Shown here in pieces: positions 6,683 through 13,686 of a DNA stretch of 14,309 nt. The notes below the pieces were generated by a model. It was given only the letters and a program-made list of their open reading frames with translations, was not told the DNA's origin and did not search any database. The stretch covers positions 1-14,309 of the forward strand of contig CAMWIB010000012.1 in assembly GCA_947174215.1 (NCBI GenBank), given 5' to 3'. A program made the translations under genes and the position numbers. Within the stretch, counting starts at the first letter, position 1. The number at the start of each line of letters is the position of its first letter. The DNA is from an uncultured Clostridia bacterium (GTDB taxonomy: Bacteria; Bacillota; Clostridia; Christensenellales; CAG-917).

Positions 6683-9600
6683 ATGACAGATTTCGTTCAC
6701 CTTCATTTACACACTGAATACAGCTTGCTCGACGGAGCGGTGCGTATAATACAGCCCGTTTTGAATCCTAACGAGCCGAACAAGGCTAAAAAGCTGCACC
6801 CGCTCAGCAATGCGCTAAAAGAGCGCGGTATGAACGCGGTTGCAATCACCGACCACGGCAATATGTACGGCGTGTATACCTTCGTTCAGACGTTGCGCGA
6901 GGACGGAATAAAGCCGATTGTAGGCGAAGAGTTTTACGTTGCGGACGATATGTACTCAAAAACGCCCGAGGTGCTTAAACAACGCTATCACCTTATCTTG
7001 CTTGCCAAAAATCAGAAGGGCTACGAAAACCTTATGAAGCTGTCGTCAATGGCGTTCGTGGACGGCTTTTATCAGAAGCCGCGTATTGACCTTGAACATA
7101 TCGCACAGTACAGCGAGGGACTCATCTGTCTGTCGGCGTGTCTTGCGGGTAAAATCCCAAGACTGATACTTCACGGCAAGTATGACGAGGCTAAGGAATA
7201 CGCCATACGTATGCGCGATATGTTTGACGAGGGTGATTTTTATATCGAGATACAGGACCACGGACTTGACGAGGATAAGATTGTAAACAATCAACTCGTA
7301 CGTATTGCAAGAGAGATTGGCGTAAAAATCGTAGCGACGAACGACGTCCACTATATCAATCGTGAGGACGCGGATTTGCAGGATACGATGATGTGTATCA
7401 CTCTCGGTTGCAGAAAATCCGACGAGAAGGACGAAAAATCACCGCGTTTTTCAAACGACGAATTCTATCTTAAAACGGGTGACGAAATGGCGGCGCTGTT
7501 CGATTGGTGTCCCGAGGCTATCACGACTACGCGTGAAATAGCGGATAAGATAGAGGACTTTTTCGTGCTTAAACGTCCGCCTGTCATTCCGAGATATACC
7601 AACGAGGAGATGGGCGACAGGGACGAGGCGCAGTATTTGCGCGACCTCGCGTGGAAGGGTCTTGAAAGGAGATATTCCGAGGTCACCCAAGATATGAAAG
7701 ACAGGCTTGAATACGAGCTTAGAGTTATACACGAGTGCGGCTACGACGGCTACTTCCTCATCGTATGGGACTACGTAAACGCCGCAAAGAAAATGGGTAT
7801 TCCCGTAGGCCCCGGCCGTGGTAGCGGTTGCGGAAGCCTCGTCGCATACACCACGGGTATAACCGATATAGACCCGCTCAGATATCAGCTTCTTTTTGAA
7901 AGATTCCTCTCGAAAGAGCGTGTAAGTATGCCCGACTTCGATATAGACTTCTGCTTCGTGCGCCGTCAGGAGGTTATAGACTACTGCGTTGAAAAGTACG
8001 GAAAGGAATGCGTTACGCAGATTATTGCTTATTCTACGATGAGTGCAAAGGCTGTCGTCAAGGACGTGGCGCGCGTTATGGATATTCCTTATCAGGACGC
8101 GGCGGCGTGGGTGAAGAGTATCCCAGTTGGCAAGGCGCTTTTGTCGCAGGTGCTTACTCCCGAATGCGAGATGTACAGTGCGGACTTCAAAAAGCTGTAC
8201 GATGAGAATATGCAGGCAAGAGAAGTCATTGACGCGGCAATGAAGTTGGAGGGTATGCCGAGGCAGACATCTATGCACGCCGCGGGCGTCGTCATATGCC
8301 GCGACGCGGTTGAGAATTACTGCGCGTTATCCCGCAACGGTCCGTTTATCACAACACAGTTCGATAAAAATATTATCGAGGACGTAGGACTTCTCAAAAT
8401 GGACTTCCTCGGACTCAAAACTCTTACGGATATCGACGAGGCGTTGAAGCTTATCAAGCAGGATAAGGGAATAGAGCTTGATTTCGATAAGCTCGGCTAC
8501 GAGGACCCGAAGGTGTACGAGCTTATCGCTTCTGGTGACTGCGAGGCGGTGTTCCAGCTCGAATCTGGCGGTATGAAAAAGTTTATGTCAAGGCTTCAAC
8601 CCGACTGCCTTGAAGACGTAATTGCAGGTATATCCCTTTATCGACCGGGTCCTATGCAGTTTATCGACGACTTTATCGAGGGCAAGAAGCACCCCGATAA
8701 AGTGGAATACGCGCACCCGATTCTGCAAGAGGTGCTTGGAAACACGTACGGCTGTATCGTGTATCAGGAGCAGGTTATGCAGATTGCGCAGAAGATGGCG
8801 GGCTTTTCCTTCGGCGGAGCGGACATTATGCGCCGCGCTATGTCAAAGAAAAAGGCCGACGTTCTCGAAGCGGCGAGAAAAGTGTTCCTCTACGGCGGAG
8901 TGCTTAAAGGCGACGCTACCAAAAAGGAAAACGTAGGCGCGGTTGCAAACGGCGTTGACGAAGAGGTTGCAAACCACCTCTTCGACCAGATTATGAAGTT
9001 TGCGGCGTACGCGTTCAACAAGTCGCACGCGGCGGCGTACACCTTCCTGACGTATCAGACGGCGTATCTCAAATGCTATTATCCGACGCACTTCATCGTG
9101 GCTGTCGTCAACAACCGTATCACCAACGCGGACGAAGTCAAGCACTATATGAACTATTTGAAGCGCACGGGCGTAAAGATACTTCCGCCTGATATCAACC
9201 ATTCGCGCAAGCTGTTCTCTATCGAGGGTAAAAACGTGCGTTACGGTTTGCACGGCATAAAGAACGTTGGCGAAGCGGCGGTTGAATATATCCTTGCGGA
9301 GCGCGACGCGAACGGACCGTTCAAGAATTTGCGCGACTTGCTCGACCGTTGCTCTGAACAGCTCAATAAGCGTATGTTGGAGAGCTTGATTAAGGGCGGC
9401 GCACTTGATTGCTTTGGGAAAACTCGCTCCACGCTTATCGCCTCGTACGAGCGCATTATGGACGACGTCGTGCGTTTGAAAAAGAGCAGAATGTCAACTC
9501 AGCTTTCATTGTTCGACGATATGTTTGAGGACGTCGTTGAATATAATGACGTGTACAACGAGATTGCCGAATATCCAAAGCTTCAAAAGCTGTCCTTTGA

Positions 9601-10276
9601 AAAAGAGGTGCTTGGAATGTACATTTCAGGTCATCCCCTTGACGACTACAAGGAGAGGCAGGGCGAATTCAACTTCGACACCGCAAGCCTGTACATTGAA
9701 CGTACGGACGAGGACGGAAACGAGAATATCGTCATAGACGAGTCGCTTGCAAACAAGCAGGTCAAGTTTGGCTGTATCGTATCTTCGTTCGAGGTAAAGA
9801 ACACCAAGCAACAGACGAAGTTTGCGGCGGGACTTTTGGAGGATAGGTCGGGTTCTATCGCGTTTACAATGTTCGCACGGGCGAATGACAGGTATGCGGA
9901 TTTGATTAGTGCGGACGCGCCTATCAAGGTTTCGGGCAGACTCGATTTGCGTGACGAGAGCGAGCCGAAGGTGACAATAGACCACGTAGAGCTGTGGCAG
10001 AATGGCAATGCGGCTACGGCGGCGGTTACGTCGCAGGTTACGGCGAGCGCGAGTGACGGAGTGCTGTACGTGCTTGTCAACAGTGCGGCGGAGCGCGATA
10101 CGGTTGAGGACGTCCTCAAAATGTACGTCGGCGCAACCCCGTGCCGTGCGCAGATAACCTACGAGGGTAGACCAAAGCTCGGGCAGTTCCCAAACGGCGT
10201 ACGCATATGTGAGGAGCTACTTGCAAGACTTAGCGATTTGCTCGGCGACGATAGGGTGAAATACGTCAAAAAGTGA
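6683..10276 (+). CDS. dnaE: DNA polymerase III alpha subunit (DnaE)
   Basis: A replicative family C polymerase of 1197 residues, the DnaE type with an N-terminal PHP domain and no inserted exonuclease. The PHP start shows H6-x-H8-x-H10 and D57-H58. The polymerase core has GPGRGSGCGS (376-385) and the catalytic acids D420 and D422 in PDFDIDF, plus D574 in KMDFLGLKTLT. The 154-residue gap from D420 to D574 is the same as between D401 and D555 of E. coli DnaE. A helix-hairpin-helix region (NVGEAAVEYI) and an OB-fold (about 1020-1110, starting VKFGCIVSSFEV) follow. A C-terminal domain ends at VKYVKK. Between DGAVRI and ALKERGM there is an extra run of about 16 residues (containing NPNEPNKAKKLHPLSN) not usual in DnaE. 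The ATG follows AAGAGGA (6672-6678). In Bacillota with PolC, DnaE extends primers; whether PolC exists here cannot be seen. Confidence 0.98.
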   Translation: MTDFVHLHLHTEYSLLDGAVRIIQPVLNPNEPNKAKKLHPLSNALKERGMNAVAITDHGNMYGVYTFVQTLREDGIKPIVGEEFYVADDMYSKTPEVLKQRYHLILLAKNQKGYENLMKLSSMAFVDGFYQKPRIDLEHIAQYSEGLICLSACLAGKIPRLILHGKYDEAKEYAIRMRDMFDEGDFYIEIQDHGLDEDKIVNNQLVRIAREIGVKIVATNDVHYINREDADLQDTMMCITLGCRKSDEKDEKSPRFSNDEFYLKTGDEMAALFDWCPEAITTTREIADKIEDFFVLKRPPVIPRYTNEEMGDRDEAQYLRDLAWKGLERRYSEVTQDMKDRLEYELRVIHECGYDGYFLIVWDYVNAAKKMGIPVGPGRGSGCGSLVAYTTGITDIDPLRYQLLFERFLSKERVSMPDFDIDFCFVRRQEVIDYCVEKYGKECVTQIIAYSTMSAKAVVKDVARVMDIPYQDAAAWVKSIPVGKALLSQVLTPECEMYSADFKKLYDENMQAREVIDAAMKLEGMPRQTSMHAAGVVICRDAVENYCALSRNGPFITTQFDKNIIEDVGLLKMDFLGLKTLTDIDEALKLIKQDKGIELDFDKLGYEDPKVYELIASGDCEAVFQLESGGMKKFMSRLQPDCLEDVIAGISLYRPGPMQFIDDFIEGKKHPDKVEYAHPILQEVLGNTYGCIVYQEQVMQIAQKMAGFSFGGADIMRRAMSKKKADVLEAARKVFLYGGVLKGDATKKENVGAVANGVDEEVANHLFDQIMKFAAYAFNKSHAAAYTFLTYQTAYLKCYYPTHFIVAVVNNRITNADEVKHYMNYLKRTGVKILPPDINHSRKLFSIEGKNVRYGLHGIKNVGEAAVEYILAERDANGPFKNLRDLLDRCSEQLNKRMLESLIKGGALDCFGKTRSTLIASYERIMDDVVRLKKSRMSTQLSLFDDMFEDVVEYNDVYNEIAEYPKLQKLSFEKEVLGMYISGHPLDDYKERQGEFNFDTASLYIERTDEDGNENIVIDESLANKQVKFGCIVSSFEVKNTKQQTKFAAGLLEDRSGSIAFTMFARANDRYADLISADAPIKVSGRLDLRDESEPKVTIDHVELWQNGNAATAAVTSQVTASASDGVLYVLVNSAAERDTVEDVLKMYVGATPCRAQITYEGRPKLGQFPNGVRICEELLARLSDLLGDDRVKYVKK

Positions 10277-10295
10277 CGAGATATAAACTTACCCC

Positions 10296-10324
10296 TTGCA
10301 AATCGCGGGCGGCAAGTGTATTAT
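10296..10324 (+). promoter_or_regulatory. pfkA promoter
   Basis: TTGCAA at 10296-10301 and TATTAT at 10319-10324 are 17 bases apart. Transcription would start near 10331, ten bases before the ribosome binding site. A short inverted repeat, CTTGC (10295-10299) with GCAAG (10312-10316), overlaps the -35 box and spacer and might be an operator. This lets pfkA be expressed independently of dnaE. Confidence 0.65.
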
Positions 10325-10354
10325 AAAGATGAAGTTTTGAAAGGAGATTATAAT

Positions 10355-11338
10355 ATGGCAAAGAAGGCTTCCAGCAAAAAACTTGCAGTACTTACAAGCG
10401 GCGGCGACGCTTCGGGTATGAACGCCTGCATCCGTACCGTCGTACGCTACGGACTCACAAGAGGCTTTGAAATGTACGGTATAAAGCACGGCTACAAGGG
10501 TATGGTGAACGACGAAATCATTCCTATGGATTATAGCTCGGTGTCAAACAGCGTTCACGCGGGCGGCACGATTCTGCGTTCGGCGCGTTGCCTTGAATTT
10601 AAGGAAAAGGACGTTATGCTCAAAGCGGCGGACAACCTCCTTAAACGTGGCATAGACAACCTCATCGTCATCGGCGGCGACGGCTCTTTCCGCGGTGTTG
10701 AGGACTTGCATCAAAACAGCGAGCTGAACGTCATTGGCGTTCCCGGTACGATTGACAACGATATGGGATATACCGACTCCACAATCGGTTACGACACGGC
10801 GTGCAACACAGTCATCGACGCTATACTTAAACTCAGAGATACCATAACCTCTCACGATAGAATTATGATTCTTGAAGTTATGGGCAGAATGAGCGGCAAT
10901 ATCGCACTCAACTCGGCTGTCGCAGGCGGCGCGGAGTATGTCATTGTTCCCGAAGCTCCCGTTGACGTGGACGGAATTGCTCAGAGCGTAAAGCGCGGCT
11001 TCGACAAGGGAAAGACCTCAACGATAATCTTGCTTGCAGAGGGTAAGAACGAGCTTAAAGACGAGCTTATAGAAAAGGTTGCCGCAACCACCAACCGCAA
11101 GGTTACGCATATGGCGCTTGGGTATATGCAACGCGGCGGTATCCCGACTATGGCGGACCGCGTACTTGCCGCACGTATGGCACAGCGCGCAGTTGACCTC
11201 ATCGAGTGCGGACAGTCCGGTAGAGTAGTCGGCGTTCGCGGCGGCGATATTTATGACACCACAGTTCTTGAAGCGCTTCGCATTCCTAAGGAATTTGATG
11301 AACAGCTTTACAATTTGGCTATATCTATCAGTAAGTGA
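10355..11338 (+). CDS. pfkA: ATP-dependent 6-phosphofructokinase
   Basis: Phosphorylates fructose 6-phosphate to fructose 1,6-bisphosphate, the committed step of glycolysis, in the cytoplasm. The 327-residue length suits the bacterial ATP-type enzyme. Visible motifs are TSGGDASGMN (14-23), the ATP-site GGDGS (107-111), the catalytic PGTIDND loop with D134 and D136, MGRMSGN, and QRGGIPTMADR. Glycine after GGD and the lack of a PKTIDND sequence favour ATP over pyrophosphate as donor. ATG 10355 is chosen because AAGGAGA (10341-10347) sits seven bases upstream; a GTG at 10316 would start in the promoter. The dnaE-pfkA order is common in Clostridia, where pyk often follows. Here pyk is missing and the last codons are overlapped in the +1 frame by a winged-helix remnant. 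Confidence 0.97.
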   Translation: MAKKASSKKLAVLTSGGDASGMNACIRTVVRYGLTRGFEMYGIKHGYKGMVNDEIIPMDYSSVSNSVHAGGTILRSARCLEFKEKDVMLKAADNLLKRGIDNLIVIGGDGSFRGVEDLHQNSELNVIGVPGTIDNDMGYTDSTIGYDTACNTVIDAILKLRDTITSHDRIMILEVMGRMSGNIALNSAVAGGAEYVIVPEAPVDVDGIAQSVKRGFDKGKTSTIILLAEGKNELKDELIEKVAATTNRKVTHMALGYMQRGGIPTMADRVLAARMAQRAVDLIECGQSGRVVGVRGGDIYDTTVLEALRIPKEFDEQLYNLAISISK

Positions 11339-11561
11339 TACTGTAAATTTGAAAAATGATACTGTAAATGATGATAGTGATACTGCAAATGCTTCGCTAT
11401 TAGCTTTGATAGTTTCAAATCCACGTATTACAGCTATGGAGATTTCACAAAAACTGAATATAGGTATTGCCACTGCAAAGCGCCGTTTGAAAAAGCTTAA
11501 AGATAGCGGTTTTATTGAACGAGTAGGTTCGGATAAAAGCGGTTATTGGCGAGTCAAATAA
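11298..11561 (+). pseudogene. C-terminal winged-helix remnant fused out of frame to pfkA tail
   Basis: The open frame runs through the end of pfkA in another frame and continues to 11561. From residue S-D-T-V-N (11334) onward it is protein-like. Tandem DTVN repeats are followed by a winged helix-turn-helix (ALIVSNPRITAMEISQKL to SGFIERVGSDKSGYWRV). This arrangement is typical of the C-terminus of AlbA_2-type ATP-binding regulators (often annotated as RecG-like helicases) and some Fic proteins. The N-terminal catalytic or ATP-binding part is gone, so this is most likely the end of a transferred gene left after a deletion. ATG 11298 inside pfkA, with AAGGAA four bases upstream, could give an 87-residue product, so a small expressed DNA-binding protein is possible but less likely. 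The open frame itself can be extended upstream to 11253. Confidence 0.65.
11337..11390 (+). repeat. Three 12-base repeats, period 21
   Basis: GATACTGTAAAT occurs at 11337-11348 and 11358-11369, and as GATACTGCAAAT at 11379-11390. The exact 21-base period codes three seven-residue units beginning DTVN or DTAN. The first copy overlaps the pfkA stop codon (11336-11338). Confidence 0.9.
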
Positions 11562-11584
11562 ATTCGGGAATTATATTTACATAC

Positions 11585-11610
11585 AAAAACGGCACCTGTG
11601 TGCCGTTTTT
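11585..11610. terminator. Strong bidirectional intrinsic terminator
   Basis: AAAAACGGCAC pairs with GTGCCGTTTTT around the loop CTGT, an 11-pair stem ending in a T-run on both strands. It closes the pfkA/winged-helix transcript on the plus strand (24 bases after 11561) and the lipoprotein transcript on the minus strand (20 bases after its stop). Confidence 0.92.
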
Positions 11611-11629
11611 ATATGGTTTATTTAGTGTG

Positions 11630-13000
11630 CTATATCTGGTTGCCGTTTTTATCTAAATCGCCGTCCGTGCAGTGAACAACGTAGTTGCCCGTATGTTCAT
11701 TCCAGCTATAACCTTTTTTAATTTCATTCCACTGTGCCATTGTGCCTTGGAACGTTATGCTTGTGAGGTTTTTGCAATTCTCAAATGCTGAACCGCCAAT
11801 ATATGTCACACTGTTGGGGATTGTTATTGCAGTCAGCCCATTGCAGGAGGTAAACGCTTCAAAGTCAATGCCTGTTACGGGTTTGCCGTTATTCTCGCGT
11901 GGAATTACCGCATTTGCCCCTTCGGCGGTGTCGTAGTAATAGTGAGTTAGAATATACGAATCGTCTTTTTCCTCAAATCTAAATCCCGATTTGTTGCGAA
12001 GATGAGCATAGTATAAATTGTCTTCTAATTTAACGTAGCTGTCATCAGTATATTCAGTTCCAATTTGTGCCGTATATTCTTTAACGTATTCTTCTTCGAA
12101 ATATGTGGAGCATTGATAGGTGTCGTCATAGTGACCTACAAGCGGGTTGAGCAAAAGATAAAATTCAGAATTGGTTTGGTTATAATATGATATGTAGAAA
12201 CTAAAAAAGTCGTATTTGTTTTCTTTCAAAATAGACTTCAACGTGCTTTTTGCGAATTCATATGTTTTAGAAGTATTGAAGTCGTTTGATTGAGTTGAAG
12301 ACATTATTTTGTCATACGCACCTTGTTTGGTTTCTATAACGACAACATTCTTAGTTTGAGAGATATTATCTTCTTGGTTAGAGTTGTTTTTCAAAAGTCC
12401 TAACGCATTTGCTGAATGTGTTTCGTTATCGTATATGAGAACCTCACAGTTTTCTAACGTGCAATGCAAATAGACGCCTTCACCGTAATGTTCTTTATAA
12501 TCTTGATAGTAATTTCCATTTGAATTTAATACTTCTGCCGAAAAGAATAATTCTTCAAGCTTGTTTTCTGTGATATACCCAATATAGCGTTCAATTATAT
12601 TGCTAATCAATGCCAAATCAACGCCATTTTGGTTGTTGTCATCAGATGAATTATTTTCATCGCCAGTCGAACTGTTTCCTCCGCCCGTAGTATTATTATC
12701 GCCTGTTGGATTGTTGTTACCGGTGGTGTCGTTCCCACCGGTTTGAGTGTTATCATTGCCGGTAGAACTGTTCCCGCCACCAGTAGTATCATTGTCACCG
12801 GTTGAATTGTTGCTCACACCTGTCGTAGTGTTATCATCACCAGTAGTAGAGTTGTCATCACCTGTTGAGGTGCTGTTATTTGTATTGTTGTTGTCCGTAT
12901 CGCCGCAAGCTACTAAAAGTGTAGCAAAACACGTGACAAGCAGTACGACAACAATGCAAAGCGATATAAAGCGCAAATGCTGTTTGAGTGATTTGTTCAT
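11630..13000 (-). CDS. Lipoprotein with TG-repeat linker and BspA-like leucine-rich repeats
   Basis: A predicted membrane-anchored surface lipoprotein of 456 residues with no known catalytic motif. The signal peptide is K3 to A31, with a hydrophobic core (ISLCIVVVLLVTCFATLL) and lipobox L29-V-A-C32; C32 should be lipidated. Residues 34-126 form a low-complexity Asn/Thr/Gly/Asp/Ser linker built of 6-7 residue units starting TG, which would span the cell wall. Residues about 127-365 are unrecognised, rich in Tyr, Glu and Asn. Residues about 365-435 carry LRR_5/BspA-type repeats (IPNSVTYIGGSAFENCKNLT), then a WNEI-type closing segment ending HCTDGD. BspA-like repeats mediate binding to host or other surface proteins in known cases; a role here is inferred. 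The start at 13000 is chosen over ATG 13021 because AAGGAGA (13005-13011) precedes it. It is the only minus-strand gene and is divergent from the XRE gene. Confidence 0.87.
   Translation of the reverse strand: MNKSLKQHLRFISLCIVVVLLVTCFATLLVACGDTDNNNTNNSTSTGDDNSTTGDDNTTTGVSNNSTGDNDTTGGGNSSTGNDNTQTGGNDTTGNNNPTGDNNTTGGGNSSTGDENNSSDDNNQNGVDLALISNIIERYIGYITENKLEELFFSAEVLNSNGNYYQDYKEHYGEGVYLHCTLENCEVLIYDNETHSANALGLLKNNSNQEDNISQTKNVVVIETKQGAYDKIMSSTQSNDFNTSKTYEFAKSTLKSILKENKYDFFSFYISYYNQTNSEFYLLLNPLVGHYDDTYQCSTYFEEEYVKEYTAQIGTEYTDDSYVKLEDNLYYAHLRNKSGFRFEEKDDSYILTHYYYDTAEGANAVIPRENNGKPVTGIDFEAFTSCNGLTAITIPNSVTYIGGSAFENCKNLTSITFQGTMAQWNEIKKGYSWNEHTGNYVVHCTDGDLDKNGNQI
12668..12865 (-). repeat. Degenerate minisatellite coding TG-units of the lipoprotein linker
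   Basis: Ten consecutive units of 18 or 21 bases encode peptides such as TGDDNST, TGDDNTT, TGGGNSS, TGNDNTQ and TGNNNP. A larger two-unit block, TGDN-D/N-TTGGGNSSTG, occurs twice, so segmental duplication as well as unit slippage has acted. The DNA repeats are diverged but stay in frame, implying selection for the protein composition. Confidence 0.85.
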
Positions 13001-13012
13001 AAGTTCTCCTTT

Positions 13013-13028
13013 GTATTTCATAAAATAC
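13013..13028. promoter_or_regulatory. Inverted repeat in lipoprotein leader (operator candidate)
   Basis: GTATTT-CATA-AAATAC is a perfect 6+6 inverted repeat with a four-base centre, just before the lipoprotein ribosome binding site. Its right arm runs into an ATACCTA heptamer (13025-13031) shared with the other operator-like sites. Confidence 0.45.
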
Positions 13029-13042
13029 CTATATGTTTTTTG

Positions 13043-13062
13043 AAATACCTAATTAGATATTT
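13043..13062. promoter_or_regulatory. 20-base near-perfect palindrome, probable operator
   Basis: AAATACCTAATTAGATATTT pairs at 9 of 10 positions. It lies immediately downstream of the minus-strand -10 box (13065-13070) and covers the predicted lipoprotein transcription start. This is a typical place for a repressor site of an adjacent XRE-family regulator. Confidence 0.65.
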
Positions 13063-13064
13063 TA

Positions 13065-13094
13065 ATTATATTTATACCTATTAAGGTGTGTCAA
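13065..13094 (-). promoter_or_regulatory. Consensus promoter of the lipoprotein gene
   Basis: Read on the minus strand, TTGACA (13089-13094) and TATAAT (13065-13070) are 18 bases apart. The spacer contains the imperfect palindrome ATACCTATTAAGGTGT (13074-13089), so RNA polymerase and a regulator would compete. The leader is roughly 58 bases long. Confidence 0.85.
13074..13089. promoter_or_regulatory. Second palindromic operator-like site
   Basis: ATACCTATTAAGGTGT has arms ATACCT and AGGTGT, matching at five of six pairs, between the -35 and -10 of the lipoprotein promoter. It shares the ATACCTA heptamer with sites at 13025-13031 and 13045-13051; a related GTATCTA lies at 13095-13101. Confidence 0.55.
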
Positions 13095-13160
13095 GTATCT
13101 AAAAAGATTTTTTTGATAATATTAAATTGAAATCAAGCGAATAGGATAGGGGATACTGGA

Positions 13161-13478
13161 ATGTTTGTTGATATCTTTAATGAGTTGTTAGATGAGCATA
13201 ATCTTAACAGAAAACAATTCGCCGAACAGTGCGGCATTCCGTATACTACCGTTGTGGGGTGGACTAAGCTTGAAAGACTGCCAGACTTCGCTTCGTTGAT
13301 AAAAATAGCAGACTTTTTTGATTGTTCAATAGACTATCTTGCTGAAAGGAACGAACAATTTAGAACGAATATTTATTCTAATGCGACAGAAGAGAAGTTG
13401 CTCGCTAATTTCAGAAGTTTAAGTAAAGAGAATAAAAACATTGTTTTGAAAATCTCAGAAAATTTGTCAAAAGATTAA
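13161..13478 (+). CDS. XRE-family (Cro/CI-type) transcriptional regulator
   Basis: A 105-residue DNA-binding protein. The helix-turn-helix spans about residues 15-55 (NRKQFAEQCGIPYTTVVGWT, then LPDFASLIKIADFFDCSIDYL), the standard HTH_3 pattern ending in the family's SIDYL motif. The C-terminal 45 residues look helical (NATEEKLLANFRSLSKENKNIV) and may dimerise. ATG 13161 follows AGGGGA (13148-13153) by seven bases. It is divergent from the lipoprotein gene across a 160-base AT-rich region bearing palindromes, so it probably controls the lipoprotein and itself. A clear promoter of its own was not found; GATAAT at 13115-13120 is a weak -10 candidate. It is not next to phage or toxin genes, so an antitoxin or prophage repressor role is unsupported. 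Confidence 0.92.
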   Translation: MFVDIFNELLDEHNLNRKQFAEQCGIPYTTVVGWTKLERLPDFASLIKIADFFDCSIDYLAERNEQFRTNIYSNATEEKLLANFRSLSKENKNIVLKISENLSKD

Positions 13479-13518
13479 ATAAGCTTTACAGGGTATTTTT
13501 CAGATACATAGTTTTAAG

Positions 13519-13539
13519 TAAGTTTACAATTAAGTTTAC
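13519..13539 (+). repeat. Direct repeat TAAGTTTAC, spacing 12
   Basis: TAAGTTTAC occurs at 13519-13527 and 13531-13539. It is followed by further ACCTAT (13538-13543) and AGGTAT (13567-13572) elements like those in the lipoprotein promoter. It lies in the 208-base gap between the XRE gene and the hydrolase. The only promoter-like pair seen in the gap is weak (TTGAAC 13594-13599, TAAGAT 13617-13622), and no terminator is evident. Confidence 0.5.
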
Positions 13540-13686
13540 CTATTTGTATTTATCTATATTGTAAAAAGGTATTCCAATTATCAGTCAATCATATTGAACT
13601 TGGCAGAGTTTTTTGATAAGATAAACGGAGCAGAAGTAGATAATGCTTATGTTGATTAGATTTACGCATAGAGGCGGAGTGAGTAT

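Noticed and set aside
7451..8278. A 275-residue open frame on the minus strand inside dnaE
   Set aside because: It is antisense to the conserved polymerase core, including the catalytic region; the product is a biased His/Arg/Leu/Val string with no domain.
10316..10354. GTG start adding 13 residues to pfkA
   Set aside because: It overlaps the -10 box of the pfkA promoter and lacks a ribosome binding site, whereas ATG 10355 has AAGGAGA seven bases upstream.
12668..12865. Repeat region as a CRISPR array
   Set aside because: Units are 18-21 bases, contiguous with no spacers, diverged and in frame within the lipoprotein gene.
13001..13021. Upstream ATG of the lipoprotein (MKYKGEL...)
   Set aside because: The added codons are the ribosome binding site itself; ATG at 13000 follows AAGGAGA and gives a normal lipoprotein signal peptide.
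13161..13478. XRE gene as antitoxin or prophage repressor
   Set aside because: No toxin-sized partner gene and no phage genes lie on either side; the nearest genes are a surface lipoprotein and an esterase.
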